DNA of 64,000 nucleotides from Pantoea rwandensis (GCF_002095475.1 NZ_MLFR01000018.1:48507-112506); one strand, 5' to 3'; positions 27,171 through 36,349 are shown, counted from the first letter of the stretch. The notes: generated by a model not told the origin, from the sequence alone. Made by a program: numbers and translations.

Positions 27171-28046
27171 TTAAGGTTGTAGCCAACTGGCCTGACGTTG
27201 CAACACCGGTAAACGCACGCGGCGCTGATCCATATCGGGCAGGGCCGCCAGCAATCCCTGGGTGTAAGGATGTTGAGCCTGATCCAGTTGATTGGCCGCT
27301 AATGACTCAACGACACGTCCGGCATACATCACCAACACCCGATCGCAAAAACGCCTGACCAGATTAAGATCGTGACTGATAAAGATCAGACCTAACCCAC
27401 GCTGTTGCACTAGCTCATCCAGCAGTGTCAGCACCTGCAAACGCACCGACACATCCAACGCTGAGGTCGGTTCATCGGCGATCAGCAGTTCAGGATCGGT
27501 AATCAGCATCATGGCTATCATCACTCGCTGCCCCTGTCCGCCTGAAATCTCGTGGGGGTAACACTGATAGACTCGCTGCGGATCGCGAATCTGCACCACC
27601 TCCAACATCTCCAGTGCGCGCTGGCGTGCAATATCACCTTGGCCGGGATGATGGCTACGCCAGGCTTCAGCGATTTGTTCACCGACACGGACCACGGGAT
27701 TCAGCGAGTATTTGGGATCCTGCATAATCATTGAGATACGTTTGCCGCGCACCGCACGCATCTGAGCTGGTGAGGCGCGTAACAGATCGACATCGCCGAA
27801 CTGCATGCGCTGTGCGGTGACTTGTGCAGTGCGCGGATGCAGCTGCAGCAGCGCGCGGCCGACCGTGGATTTGCCCGAGCCTGACTCACCGACAATCGCC
27901 AGCTTCTCCTTACCCAACTGAAAAGAGATACCGCGTACTGCCGGCGTTACCTGGCGTCCGTTAACGAAATTAACCTGCAGGTCTTGCACATCAAGCAAGG
28001 GAGCAGCGCTATTCGCTGCGGGGATCGAGGATGTCACGTAAGCCAT
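27171..28046 (-). CDS. ABC transporter ATPase, first (DppD/OppD-type)
   Basis: The 291-residue protein has Walker [10 protein letters not shown], the signature [15 protein letters not shown] and Walker [14 protein letters not shown]. It ends with the short oligopeptide-type C-terminal extension around [13 protein letters not shown]. It overlaps the permease gene upstream by 38 bases and precedes the second ATPase by 9 bases. Together the two form the heterodimeric motor of the transporter. Confidence 0.9.
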   Translation of the reverse strand: MAYVTSSIPAANSAAPLLDVQDLQVNFVNGRQVTPAVRGISFQLGKEKLAIVGESGSGKSTVGRALLQLHPRTAQVTAQRMQFGDVDLLRASPAQMRAVRGKRISMIMQDPKYSLNPVVRVGEQIAEAWRSHHPGQGDIARQRALEMLEVVQIRDPQRVYQCYPHEISGGQGQRVMIAMMLITDPELLIADEPTSALDVSVRLQVLTLLDELVQQRGLGLIFISHDLNLVRRFCDRVLVMYAGRVVESLAANQLDQAQHPYTQGLLAALPDMDQRRVRLPVLQRQASWLQP

Positions 28047-28914
28047 CTCCTAAGAAGTTAAACGCCAGACTGTTCACCAGAATCGCCAAACCCGGCACGG
28101 TCACCACCCACCAGCACTCCAGCATATAAGTGCGGCCGCTGGCGATCATTGCTCCCCATTCGGGATCGGGCGGCTGTGCGCCTAATCCCAGAAAACCCAA
28201 GCCCGCAGCCGTAAGGATGATGCCCGCCATGTTCATGGTGATGCGAATAATCACTGACGGCAGGCAGAGCGGTACGATGTGCTTCCACAAAATACGCAAT
28301 GATGACGCACCCTGTAAGCGCACGGCAGAAACGAAGTCAGCTTGACGCAGTGACAACGCTTCCGCACGCGCCAGACGGGCAATCGGCGGCCAGGCGGTAA
28401 GGGTAATGGCTATCACCACATGCTCCAGGCCCGGACCGAGTGCCGCAACAAACGCTAACGCCAGTACCAGGCTCGGAAACGAGATGAAGATATCGGTCAC
28501 GCGCATCAGCACGCTGTCCACTTTGCCGCCGAAATATCCCGCCGTTACCCCTAATAGCAGTCCCAATGGCCCCACGGTGATGGAGACCAGCAGCACAATG
28601 TACAAGGTGATACGCGCGCCCCAAACCAGACGACTGAAGATGTCGCGACCGAACTCATCGGTGCCGAACCAGTGCTGGGCGTTTGGCGGGGTAAGCGCAT
28701 TGTTCAGGTCCTGAATTAAGGGATGATAGGGCGCGATCCATGGGGCGAACAGTGCCACAATCAGTAGCAATAAAATGATGCCACCGCCGATGGCCGTCAG
28801 GGGATTACAGGCCATTTGCCACAGGAAATGGCCAATGCGCGTTAGCGTGCGGCGACAACGTGCCAGGCGCTCGCGTGCGCTGCTGGCATGAAGCAGATCG
28901 AGAGAGACAGTCAT
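28009..28914 (-). CDS. ABC transporter permease, DppC-type
   Basis: The 301-residue inner-membrane protein has the DppC/OppC N-terminal segment with HWFGTDEFGRDIFSRLVWG and about six hydrophobic helices. An EAA-like coupling segment (EALSLRQADFVSAVRLQGAS) contacts the ATPases. It overlaps the DppB-type gene by 4 bases. Together with DppB it forms the translocation channel. Confidence 0.9.
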   Translation of the reverse strand: MTVSLDLLHASSARERLARCRRTLTRIGHFLWQMACNPLTAIGGGIILLLLIVALFAPWIAPYHPLIQDLNNALTPPNAQHWFGTDEFGRDIFSRLVWGARITLYIVLLVSITVGPLGLLLGVTAGYFGGKVDSVLMRVTDIFISFPSLVLALAFVAALGPGLEHVVIAITLTAWPPIARLARAEALSLRQADFVSAVRLQGASSLRILWKHIVPLCLPSVIIRITMNMAGIILTAAGLGFLGLGAQPPDPEWGAMIASGRTYMLECWWVVTVPGLAILVNSLAFNFLGDGLRDILDPRSE

Positions 28915-29936
28915 ACTTTGGTCCTCGGATCGAATACCTGATAGAGCAGGTCAGAGAGCAGGTTGAGCATGACAAAAATCAGGCCGACCACCAGTACACA
29001 GCCCATCACGGCATTCATATCACCCAGCATCAGGCTGCCAGTGAGATAGGAACCAAAGCCGGGCCAGGAGAACACGGTTTCAATCAGCACTGCCCCCTCG
29101 AGTAAGGATCCATAGGCCAATGCCACCACAGTGAGTAGCTGTACCAGAATATTGCGGAAGGCGTGCTGCCAAATCACTTGCCACTCGGTAAGGCCTTTCA
29201 CCCGAGCCGTTAAGATGAACTCCTGCGACAGCTGCGCCAGCATAAAACTGCGCGTCATACGGCTGATGTAGGCCAGCGAGTGAAAACCCAGTAATGAGGC
29301 AGGCAGGATCAGATGATTAAGCGCGTTATTGAACACGGTGATATTGCCCGCCAGCAGCGCATCCACCAGCATGAAGCCGGTGCGGCGGGGCACAATGCCA
29401 TCCAGACTGAAATCGAGCCGACCAGCACCCCCCACCCAACCCAGATGCGCGTAAAACAGCAACAGCCCGATCATGCCGACCCAGAATATCGGCGTGGAGT
29501 AACCGGCGAGGCTAATGATACGCACCAGATAATCCACCAGACTGTTGCGGCGCGCGGCCGCCCACACACCAAGCGGTACACCGAGACCGGTTCCCAGCAC
29601 AATCGCCAGCGTGGCGAGTTCGACGGTGGCGGGGAACACGCGCAGAATATCGTTGATCACCGGTTGACCGGTGAGCAGTGCCAGGCCGAGATTGCCATGC
29701 AGCAGGCCTTGCAGGTAGATCCAGAACTGCATCCACAGCGGCTTATCGAAGCCCAGCTGATGGTAAACCTGTTGATAGGTGGCGTGATCGGCATCCGGGC
29801 CGACAATCGCCAGCACCGGATCGAGCGGCATCACGCGGCCTATAAAGAAGGTCAGCAACAGTAGGCCAAACAAGGTGATGGCTACCTGTACCACGCGGCT
29901 GCGTATGCGCCGCCAGTGACGTTGGGTTAAGGTCAT
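28911..29936 (-). CDS. ABC transporter permease, DppB-type
   Basis: The 341-residue permease has about six membrane segments and the DppB-type IGRVMPLDPVLAIVG start. The coupling loop ILTARVKGLTEWQVIWQHA is clear. Start ATG 29936 overlaps the stop of the binding-protein gene (ATGA), so translation is coupled. An upstream frame extension to 29972 was rejected because it lies within the binding-protein gene and lacks a ribosome site. Confidence 0.9.
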   Translation of the reverse strand: MTLTQRHWRRIRSRVVQVAITLFGLLLLTFFIGRVMPLDPVLAIVGPDADHATYQQVYHQLGFDKPLWMQFWIYLQGLLHGNLGLALLTGQPVINDILRVFPATVELATLAIVLGTGLGVPLGVWAAARRNSLVDYLVRIISLAGYSTPIFWVGMIGLLLFYAHLGWVGGAGRLDFSLDGIVPRRTGFMLVDALLAGNITVFNNALNHLILPASLLGFHSLAYISRMTRSFMLAQLSQEFILTARVKGLTEWQVIWQHAFRNILVQLLTVVALAYGSLLEGAVLIETVFSWPGFGSYLTGSLMLGDMNAVMGCVLVVGLIFVMLNLLSDLLYQVFDPRTKV

Positions 29937-31564
29937 TGAGCACCTCCCGCCAGACTCTCTGGCGTTTTCCATACATCGCGCAGAAAAGTGGTGGCAGAAG
30001 GGTGTGGTACGTAATCCTGCACCCGATTATTCACCACCACGGAATCGGTCATTTGTGAAATCGGCATCAACGCCGGGATTAACAGGTCATAGCGCCGTTG
30101 AATGGCGAAGTAATCCTGCTGCTGTTTTTGTTTGTTCCGCTCCAGTAGCGCCTGATCGATCATCTGATTGAGTTGGGCATCGTAGAAGCCGGTGCGCCAG
30201 CCCTGAAAATTGGTGAGGCGAGCGCTGTCAGCGTTATTGGGGTTATACACCAGCGAACGCAAGCTGGAGTGCGGATGCGGCTCCACGCCACTGCCACCGC
30301 GGCCCACCAGCAGGTTGAACTGGCGCTCACGCATCGCACCATAAATTTGGTTACCGGTGCCGGTGATGATTTTGGCGCGAATGCCCGCCTGCATCAGTGT
30401 GGACTGAATGGCGATGGCGATATTGAGGAAGGGCTGATCCGCCAGTACACGCAGGGTGGTGTCAAAACCGTTGGGATAGCCCGCCGCCGCCAGCAAGGCT
30501 TTGGCGCGCGGTACATCCAGGTGATAACCGGGATCGGGTAGCGTTTCCGGCATACCCGATTGAATCGGTCGCTGGTGCAGCGTGCCATAACCGGCCATCA
30601 ACGTTTTATTGATGCCCTGATAATCCACCAGATAGCGCACCGCCTCACGCACTTGCGGGTTGGCGAAGTGATCATCTTTCATGCTCATCGCCAGGTAATA
30701 AAGCGTGCCTTTTTGCACCGCATCAATGGTCAGATCGGGATCGTGACGCAATGCCTGCACATCCGGGATCGCCATATTGCTGGCAATGTCGATATCGCCT
30801 TTTTCCATCATCAAACGTAGAGTTTGTGATTCCTGCAAATGGCGGAACACCACGCGCGTCAGTTTAGGCGGACCGCGCCAATAGTGGGCGTCTCGGCTGA
30901 TGCGCAGCACATCTTTGGCCTGCCACACATCCAGACGAAACGGCCCCGAACCGGCCTCGTGGGTGGTGAGCCAGCGGTTTCCCCAATCATTATTCACCGT
31001 GTGGGATTGCACGGTTTTACTGTCCAGCACTACCATGCTGCCGAGCGCGGCCAGAGAGTAGAGCACCAGCTGGGGATCGTTGGCTTTAGGTAGCTGGATC
31101 ACCACCGTGCGCGCATCTGGTGCGGTGATCATCTGGTCCACGTTGTCTTTACTGAAGCCGTAGGATTTCCACACAGAGGCCTGCGCCAGATTGAGATGCA
31201 GTACCCGGCGCATCGACCAAATCACATCCTCGCTGGTTAGCGGTTTGCCGGAATGGAAATGCACGCCGTCCCGCAGATGGAAGGTAAGCTGACGATTGTC
31301 GGCGCTGATCTCCCAGCGTTCCGCCAGGGCAGGACGCACGTCGGTAAGCTGATGCGGATCGAGTTCGACTAAACCATCGTAAAGATTGACCACGATGCCC
31401 ACCACTTCATTGCCGGTCATGGCGGCGGGGTCAAGCGTCAGCAGGTTATTCATGTTCATGCCCACAATCAGCTGATCGTCTGGCGTGGCGGCCAGCAGCG
31501 ACGGGCTGCAAGTGAGCAGCAGCAGCGTGGTACACCACGCTCTGCAACAGCGAGAAATGTTCAT
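29933..31564 (-). CDS. ABC transporter substrate-binding protein, SBP family 5 (peptide/nickel type)
   Basis: This 543-residue periplasmic binding protein has a signal peptide (about residues 1-27, ending SLLAA). The family-5 body includes VNLYDGLVELDP, RQLTFHLRDGVHFHSGKPLTSEDV and AYGTLHQRPIQSG-like stretches. Family members bind peptides, nickel, heme or oligosaccharides. Because it is encoded with an enolase-superfamily enzyme behind a KdgR-like box, a uronate-containing ligand is possible. Start ATG 31564 is used; a TTG at 31570 is the alternative. Confidence 0.88.
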   Translation of the reverse strand: MNISRCCRAWCTTLLLLTCSPSLLAATPDDQLIVGMNMNNLLTLDPAAMTGNEVVGIVVNLYDGLVELDPHQLTDVRPALAERWEISADNRQLTFHLRDGVHFHSGKPLTSEDVIWSMRRVLHLNLAQASVWKSYGFSKDNVDQMITAPDARTVVIQLPKANDPQLVLYSLAALGSMVVLDSKTVQSHTVNNDWGNRWLTTHEAGSGPFRLDVWQAKDVLRISRDAHYWRGPPKLTRVVFRHLQESQTLRLMMEKGDIDIASNMAIPDVQALRHDPDLTIDAVQKGTLYYLAMSMKDDHFANPQVREAVRYLVDYQGINKTLMAGYGTLHQRPIQSGMPETLPDPGYHLDVPRAKALLAAAGYPNGFDTTLRVLADQPFLNIAIAIQSTLMQAGIRAKIITGTGNQIYGAMRERQFNLLVGRGGSGVEPHPHSSLRSLVYNPNNADSARLTNFQGWRTGFYDAQLNQMIDQALLERNKQKQQQDYFAIQRRYDLLIPALMPISQMTDSVVVNNRVQDYVPHPSATTFLRDVWKTPESLAGGAQ

Positions 31565-31624
31565 AAGCAAAGTCCAGCAGGTCAGAGGTTTATTGTTGTT
31601 TGCCGTACTGCTTGTGTTCGACGC

Positions 31625-32779
31625 TTACCAGCGGTTGAGCGTGTGCGTTTCAATCCAACTAAAGTTGATGTCCTCACCCAAACCGGGGCGAGTGGGAAGG
31701 TGCACAAATCCCTCGCTATCCATCGGATCGACTAGCGTGTTGAGATAGGCGGGCGGCTGTTCGTAGTCAAGGAACGGATGCAGCAAACCACGCTCGTACC
31801 AGCGGCAGTTACGGATTGCCCCAACCACCGCTAGGCTGGCCGCGCCGTTGCCGTGCACTTCGCAATCCATGCCAAAGGCTTCTGCGAGGCTGGCGACTTT
31901 CATGGTGGCGGAGATGCCGCCAACGCCGTTGGCTCCGGCACGCAAGATGTCACAGGCTCCAGCCTTAACCCAATCGGCGCGGCTGTGGTGCTTGCCCCCC
32001 AGACTCTCTGGGCCGAGTACATCAATACTGAGGTTCTCGGCCAGCCAGGCGTAAGAGGACATACTTTCCTCTTCCATCGGCTCTTCGAACCAGGCGAAGT
32101 TGAGTTTCTCAAGCGCTTTACCAATGGTGAGGGCTTCGCTGCGGCTGTACCAGTGGTAGCCATCCAGCATCAGGGCGATATCCGGGCCCACCGCTTCACG
32201 CACGGCGGCACAGGCTTTGATGTCCATCACGGTACTGGGTGCAAACGAGACCGGCGGCATCCAGGTATGCAATTTAATGGCCTTGTAGCCGCGCGCCACC
32301 AGCTTTTCAGCAAACTGGGCATACTCATCAGGCGTTGACAGGCCCCCGTCCAGCTCATCACCACACATGGTGCTGCCATAGGCGGGAATTTTTTCGCGAT
32401 AACCGCCCAGCAATTTATGCACGGGTTGTTTCAGCTTGCGGCCAATTAAATCCCACATGGCCTGCTCGACGGCGGAAAGTGCGCGTTCGGTAAGTTGATG
32501 CGCGCTGCCTCGCTGCCAGTGCACCAGATCTTGCCACAAACGTTCGCGGTCAAAGGCATTTTGCCCGATCAGCACTTTGCGAAAAAAAGCGTTAACCACG
32601 TGCGAGCGCACCACTTCTGCAGGGGCAAAAGCGTAGCCGCAATCGCCATCTTCACTGGTGATTGTGAGCAGCGCCATTTGCGCATCCGTTTCTGCGCCGG
32701 GATGCGAATGTCCGGCGCTGTCAGATACACGACGAGTAGGGTAGGAAAAGAGAGTGACATCAATGGCACTGATCTTCAC
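31625..32779 (-). CDS. Enolase-superfamily (mandelate racemase type) sugar-acid dehydratase or racemase
   Basis: The 384-residue protein has the capping domain followed by a TIM barrel. Metal ligands are visible as D206 (MLDGY), E232 or E233 (FEEP) and E258 (GPES). The catalytic K-x-H segment is K169-L-H171, and D277 (CDILR) and H309 (EVHG) may form the Asp-His dyad. The exact sugar-acid substrate is not evident; rhamnonate, lyxonate, galactarate or similar acids are handled by relatives. It starts with GTG 32779 behind GGAGG. It is the first gene of the ABC-transporter operon, and a KdgR-like box lies 52-70 bases upstream. Confidence 0.82.
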   Translation of the reverse strand: MKISAIDVTLFSYPTRRVSDSAGHSHPGAETDAQMALLTITSEDGDCGYAFAPAEVVRSHVVNAFFRKVLIGQNAFDRERLWQDLVHWQRGSAHQLTERALSAVEQAMWDLIGRKLKQPVHKLLGGYREKIPAYGSTMCGDELDGGLSTPDEYAQFAEKLVARGYKAIKLHTWMPPVSFAPSTVMDIKACAAVREAVGPDIALMLDGYHWYSRSEALTIGKALEKLNFAWFEEPMEEESMSSYAWLAENLSIDVLGPESLGGKHHSRADWVKAGACDILRAGANGVGGISATMKVASLAEAFGMDCEVHGNGAASLAVVGAIRNCRWYERGLLHPFLDYEQPPAYLNTLVDPMDSEGFVHLPTRPGLGEDINFSWIETHTLNRW

Positions 32780-32830
32780 GTTAACACCTCCAGAATGATT
32801 TCCATGCTCAGGTTGAGCGTCAAATTAAAA

Positions 32831-32849
32831 AATAAAACAGCGTTTCAAT
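32831..32849. promoter_or_regulatory. KdgR operator upstream of the enolase/ABC operon
   Basis: AATAAAACAGCGTTTCAAT fits AATRAAAYNNYRTTTYATT at all but one position and lies 52-70 bases before the GTG start. It is nearly the same as the box at 24956, so both units are probably KdgR targets. In the rest of the 32780-33105 gap I see only the Fur box near 33068. Confidence 0.75.
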
Positions 32850-33067
32850 TCGTAATTTAGCGTTCACATTTTGTTTACGCATTAGCCAAAGTGCGGGAAG
32901 CGCGAACGATTAATTGGGCAGTTGCATGGTGTGCTGTGAGCATTTTCACGAAAGAGGTGCGTTTTGTGAGCGATTGCACACTGAAAATGAACATAACAGG
33001 ATGTAAAAAAATGTGTCTCAGGGGCTTTTCATTTTGCGCCTGCCAGGTGATAGTGACGCCGCGAAAA

Positions 33068-33086
33068 TTTAATAATAATCATTATC
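33068..33086. promoter_or_regulatory. Fur box upstream of the iron-siderophore binding protein
   Basis: TTTAATAATAATCATTATC matches the Fur consensus GATAATGATAATCATTATC at 16 of 19 positions. It lies 20 bases before the start codon, where bound Fur would block transcription when iron is abundant. Confidence 0.8.
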
Positions 33087-33105
33087 ATTTGTACGGGTAG
33101 ACGAA

Positions 33106-34221
33106 ATGAAAAAATGGCTGTTAGCACTGGGGTTAGTGGCGGTAGCGAGTTCCGCCTCGGCAAAAATCATTACCGACATCGCAGGACGTCAGGTTGAGGT
33201 TAAAGAGGAGTCTAAGCGCATCATTCTGGGGGAAGGACGTCAGATGTATCTGCTAGCGGCTTTCGACACCGCGGCCCCTTTCCATCGCGTTGTAGGCTGG
33301 CGCGATGATTTCCCCAAGGCCGACTATGACGGCTATATGGCGTATGAAAAGAAGTATCCAGAGATTAAAAAGCTGCCAACGTTTGGTGGCGCGAAAGATG
33401 GCACCTTTAATGTTGAGCAAGCGCTGACGCTGAAGCCTGATTTAGTGTTAATGAACCTGGAATCAAAAGCCGCCACAGATGAAGGCAAGCTGATTGAGAA
33501 GTTGCAGGCGGTGGGCGTTCCGGTGGTGTTTATCGACTTCCGCGAGAAGCCGATGGAGCACGCCGAGAAAAGCATTCGCATCATGGGCGAACTGGTAAAT
33601 AACCCACAGCGCGCTGAAGAGATTGTTGCGTTCCGTCGTGCAGAAATTGAAAAGGTGACCGATCGCCTGAAAAACTTCACCGGCCCACGTCCAAAAGTGA
33701 TGATTGACCGTGCGGGCGGCTATACCGATGAATGCTGCATGTCGTTCGGTAACGAGAACTTTGGTCAGATGGTTGAACTGGCAGGGGGGAGCAATATTGC
33801 CAAAGACCTGATTCCAGGCACCTTCGGTACTTTGAATCCCGAACAAATCATTGCCAGCCGTCCTGATGTGGTGGTGGTGACGGGCGCAAACTGGAAGAAC
33901 TACAACACCGTAGGCAAATGGGTGGGTGTAGGTCCAGGCGCGGACACCAAGGAAGCCACTGCACGTTTGAAATTACTGATGATGCGTGATGCCTTCAAAA
34001 CCCTGCCAGTGGCGCACAATGGTAATGCCCATGCCATCTGGCATCAGTTCTATGACAGCCCTTATCAGTTTGTTGCGATTCAGGCGCTGGCGAAATGGCT
34101 GCATCCGGATCTGTTTAAGGATCTCGATCCTGACGCGACATTCCGTGAATTCCATGAGAAGTTTTTGCCTCTGCCGTATCAGCCGGGTTACTGGGTGACA
34201 CTGCCTGCTGATAAGTCATAA
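33106..34221 (+). CDS. Periplasmic iron-siderophore binding protein (FecB/BtuF-like)
   Basis: The 371-residue exported protein has a signal peptide and the TroA/BtuF-type fold of class III binding proteins (TDIAGRQVEVKEESKRII, VEQALTLKPDLVLMN, YTDECCMSFGNENF). It probably binds an iron or siderophore complex. No permease or ATPase gene is adjacent, so it must act with a transporter encoded elsewhere or be an orphan. A Fur box directly upstream supports iron regulation. Two adjacent cysteines (DECC) in the body are unusual for a periplasmic binding protein and may form a disulfide. Confidence 0.8.
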   Translation: MKKWLLALGLVAVASSASAKIITDIAGRQVEVKEESKRIILGEGRQMYLLAAFDTAAPFHRVVGWRDDFPKADYDGYMAYEKKYPEIKKLPTFGGAKDGTFNVEQALTLKPDLVLMNLESKAATDEGKLIEKLQAVGVPVVFIDFREKPMEHAEKSIRIMGELVNNPQRAEEIVAFRRAEIEKVTDRLKNFTGPRPKVMIDRAGGYTDECCMSFGNENFGQMVELAGGSNIAKDLIPGTFGTLNPEQIIASRPDVVVVTGANWKNYNTVGKWVGVGPGADTKEATARLKLLMMRDAFKTLPVAHNGNAHAIWHQFYDSPYQFVAIQALAKWLHPDLFKDLDPDATFREFHEKFLPLPYQPGYWVTLPADKS

Positions 34222-34352
34222 TCTTTAGGCTTTTTGCGGCATTTCCGCGCATAACTCTTCATCTTTACTAATATATTACAGGCGTTTGGCTGCGGTTTCG
34301 GGGAAGAGAAACACAGCCAGCGTCTGAAAAATAAACGTAAAGGGAGAGTCAA

Positions 34353-34775
34353 ATGTTGTATACCTCGGGACGTTCGGCGTTTTTAGTCGGGCTTTATGCA
34401 CTGTTGGAACCCTTGCCGCTGGGCTTTTTTGTTGCCGCCTGGCTGTTCGACATCATTTACCTGCAAACCTTTGTCATCATGTGGACCAAATCCGCCAGCT
34501 GGTTGATTGCCATTGGTCTGGTGATAGCCATCCTGCCCAGAATTATCAGCCTTGTTTACCTATTTCGTGGGCCTTACCCCAGTGAAAAAACGCACTTCTG
34601 GCTGTCGCTACTGGCTATTGTCATAGCCATCATCAATGCCTTTATTCACAGCCGCGACGCCTACGCCGTAATACCGCTCGGTGTGACATTATCGACGGTG
34701 GTCGTCGTTCTGCTGTTACTTGCCAATGTACAACTCGCACTGCGTGGACGTACCGTACAGGGAGGTCACGTATGA
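34353..34775 (+). CDS. Small integral membrane protein, DUF2231-like
   Basis: This 140-residue protein has four hydrophobic segments (about residues 8-30, 44-70, 84-96 and 104-130). It resembles DUF2231 membrane proteins found with quinoprotein or cytochrome genes. Its stop overlaps the start of the PQQ sugar dehydrogenase gene by 4 bases. A role as membrane anchor or electron-transfer partner for that dehydrogenase is an inference from the coupling. GGGAG precedes the ATG at 34353. Confidence 0.7.
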   Translation: MLYTSGRSAFLVGLYALLEPLPLGFFVAAWLFDIIYLQTFVIMWTKSASWLIAIGLVIAILPRIISLVYLFRGPYPSEKTHFWLSLLAIVIAIINAFIHSRDAYAVIPLGVTLSTVVVVLLLLANVQLALRGRTVQGGHV

Positions 34776-36064
34776 AACAGATTCTTGGTGCAGTAACGCT
34801 CGCGATGCTACTCAGCGCCTGCGATGACGGTGCGTTGATTGATCCGCAAAAGCAAATTGGCCCCGATCCCGAATTACCGCAAGCGCAAAACTTCTTTGTT
34901 CCCCCGATGCAGGTACCGCAAGCCACGCCGTGGAAAGCGGGTGAAATGCCGAAGGTGGCAGAGGGGTTGAAAATTGAAAAGATTGCCGAACATTTGCAGC
35001 ATCCTCGGCAAGTCTTGGTGCTGCCAAACAATGATGTGCTGGTGGCGGAGTCCAATGGCACACCGAAACCGACTACCGCGCCGAAGGATCTGATTACCGG
35101 CATCGTGAAGAATGCATCTGGTAAGGGTGGGGCGGGTGGCAATCGCATTACGTTGCTGCGCAATGTGGATGGCAAGTGGGAGCAACATCGTTTTATCGAC
35201 AACCTCACTGCGCCGTTCGGCATGCAACTGGTGGGCAACACGCTGTATGTTGCCAATGCCGATAGCCTGGTGAAGTTCCCGTATGAGAACGGCCAAACCG
35301 AGATTCGTACGCCGCCCGTGGTGGTAACCGAGTTGCCGGGTGGGCCGATTAACCACCACTGGACTAAATCGCTGGTTGCCAGCCCGGACGGCACAAAGCT
35401 TTATGTCGGTGTCGGTTCCAACAGTAACATTACGGAAAACGGCATCGGTGCAGAGTACCGCCGTGCCGCGGTATTGGAGGTTGATACGGCGAGTGGTGCC
35501 AGTCGCATCTATGCCAGTGGACTGCGCAATCCAACAGGTCTGCAATGGGAGCCGCAAAGCGGCAAGCTATGGGCGATTGTTAATGAGCGTGATGAAATCG
35601 GTTCCGACCTGGTGCCAGATTACATGACCTCAGTGCAAGACAAAGGTTTCTACGGTTGGCCGTACAGTTACTACGGTCAACATGTGGATGTGCGCGCCCA
35701 GCCGCAGCGTCCCGATTTAGTCGAGAAAGCTATCAAGCCGGACTACGCGCTCAGTTCGCATGTGGCTCCGCTGGGTCTACTGTTCTATGGTGCGGATAAT
35801 ATGCCGCAGTATCGTGGCGGGGCATTTATCAGCGAACACGGCAGTTGGAATCGCACACCGCTGAATGGCTATCAGGTGGTGTGGGTGAAATTCGAAAATG
35901 GAAAACCGGTTGGGCAACCGCAACCTGTGGTGACAGGATTCCTGACGGATGATCAAAAACAGGTGCGTGGCTTGCCGGTTGGACTCGCCGCTGATCAGCA
36001 AGGCGGTGTGCTGATAGCAGACGATGCGGGTGATGCCATTTGGCGAATCAGTTCAGCAAACTGA
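34772..36064 (+). CDS. PQQ-dependent sugar (sorbosone-type) dehydrogenase lipoprotein
   Basis: The 430-residue protein has a lipoprotein signal with lipobox LLSAC (C17). A six-bladed propeller of the soluble glucose dehydrogenase/YliI/sorbosone dehydrogenase family follows. Typical stretches are APFGMQLVGNTLYVANADSL, GPINHHWTKSLVASPDGTKLYVGVGSNSN, SGLRNPTGLQW and FISEHGSWNRTP. The H of NHHWTK fits the catalytic histidine position of the family. It probably oxidises an aldose with PQQ and Ca2+ at the periplasmic face. The PQQ operon in the same window could supply its cofactor. A terminator follows. Confidence 0.82.
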   Translation: MKQILGAVTLAMLLSACDDGALIDPQKQIGPDPELPQAQNFFVPPMQVPQATPWKAGEMPKVAEGLKIEKIAEHLQHPRQVLVLPNNDVLVAESNGTPKPTTAPKDLITGIVKNASGKGGAGGNRITLLRNVDGKWEQHRFIDNLTAPFGMQLVGNTLYVANADSLVKFPYENGQTEIRTPPVVVTELPGGPINHHWTKSLVASPDGTKLYVGVGSNSNITENGIGAEYRRAAVLEVDTASGASRIYASGLRNPTGLQWEPQSGKLWAIVNERDEIGSDLVPDYMTSVQDKGFYGWPYSYYGQHVDVRAQPQRPDLVEKAIKPDYALSSHVAPLGLLFYGADNMPQYRGGAFISEHGSWNRTPLNGYQVVWVKFENGKPVGQPQPVVTGFLTDDQKQVRGLPVGLAADQQGGVLIADDAGDAIWRISSAN

Positions 36065-36078
36065 TTACTGCAGGCAAT

Positions 36079-36115
36079 AAAAAAGGATTTGGCTGGGTGG
36101 CCAAATCCTTTTTTT
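36079..36115. terminator. Bidirectional intrinsic terminator
   Basis: GGATTTGGC (36085-36093) pairs with GCCAAATCC (36100-36108), flanked by six As before and seven Ts after. It ends the sugar-dehydrogenase transcript on the plus strand. On the minus strand it gives the terminator of the IstR-like RNA. Confidence 0.88.
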
Positions 36116-36172
36116 ATGTTCGCTCACCGGCTGGTAACCGCGTTGCGAACGGGGTGCTCAGCACTCCTCACA
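36079..36172 (-). ncRNA. IstR-like antisense RNA, candidate antitoxin of the TisB-like toxin
   Basis: A predicted RNA of about 90-95 bases on the minus strand. It has a good promoter (36207 to 36179) and would start near 36172-36174. It would end in the bidirectional terminator at 36079-36115. Its 5' end lies in a 19-base stretch complementary to GCTCAGCACTCCTCACAAT at 36350-36368, inside the leader of the TisB-like mRNA. This copies the arrangement of E. coli IstR-1, a 75-base RNA that blocks the ribosome standby site of tisB. Expression was inferred from promoter and terminator only. Confidence 0.68.
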
Positions 36173-36178
36173 ATGCAA

Positions 36179-36207
36179 ATCATAAAATGTGCGGGGAAAT
36201 ATTTCAA
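36179..36207 (-). promoter_or_regulatory. Promoter of the IstR-like antisense RNA
   Basis: Reading on the minus strand, TTGAAA (36207-36202) and TATGAT (36184-36179) are separated by 17 bases. The two hexamers match the sigma-70 consensus at 5/6 and 5/6. Confidence 0.65.
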
Positions 36208-36219
36208 GTTTCGCTAAAA

Positions 36220-36239
36220 TACTGTATGGTTATACAGGT
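36220..36239. promoter_or_regulatory. LexA (SOS) box of the TisB-like toxin gene
   Basis: TACTGTATGGTTATACAGGT keeps both invariant LexA half-sites (CTGT-N8-ACAG) and closely matches TACTG(TA)5CAGTA. It sits about 210 bases before the toxin ATG, at the likely start of its transcript, so expression should be SOS-induced. Confidence 0.85.
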
Positions 36240-36349
36240 GTTGAGTGGCGAGCGCAGTCTCATTGTTTCTGATGACTCCCAGGGGCGCGGATAGTCAAAT
36301 CCCGGCAGGTATCAGGTGGTGCTGGCCTGTGGCTTCCACAATGAGTGGC

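Noticed and set aside
32891..33100. 69-codon frame upstream of the iron-binding protein gene
   Set aside because: It runs through the Fur box, has no homologue known to me and no convincing ribosome site.
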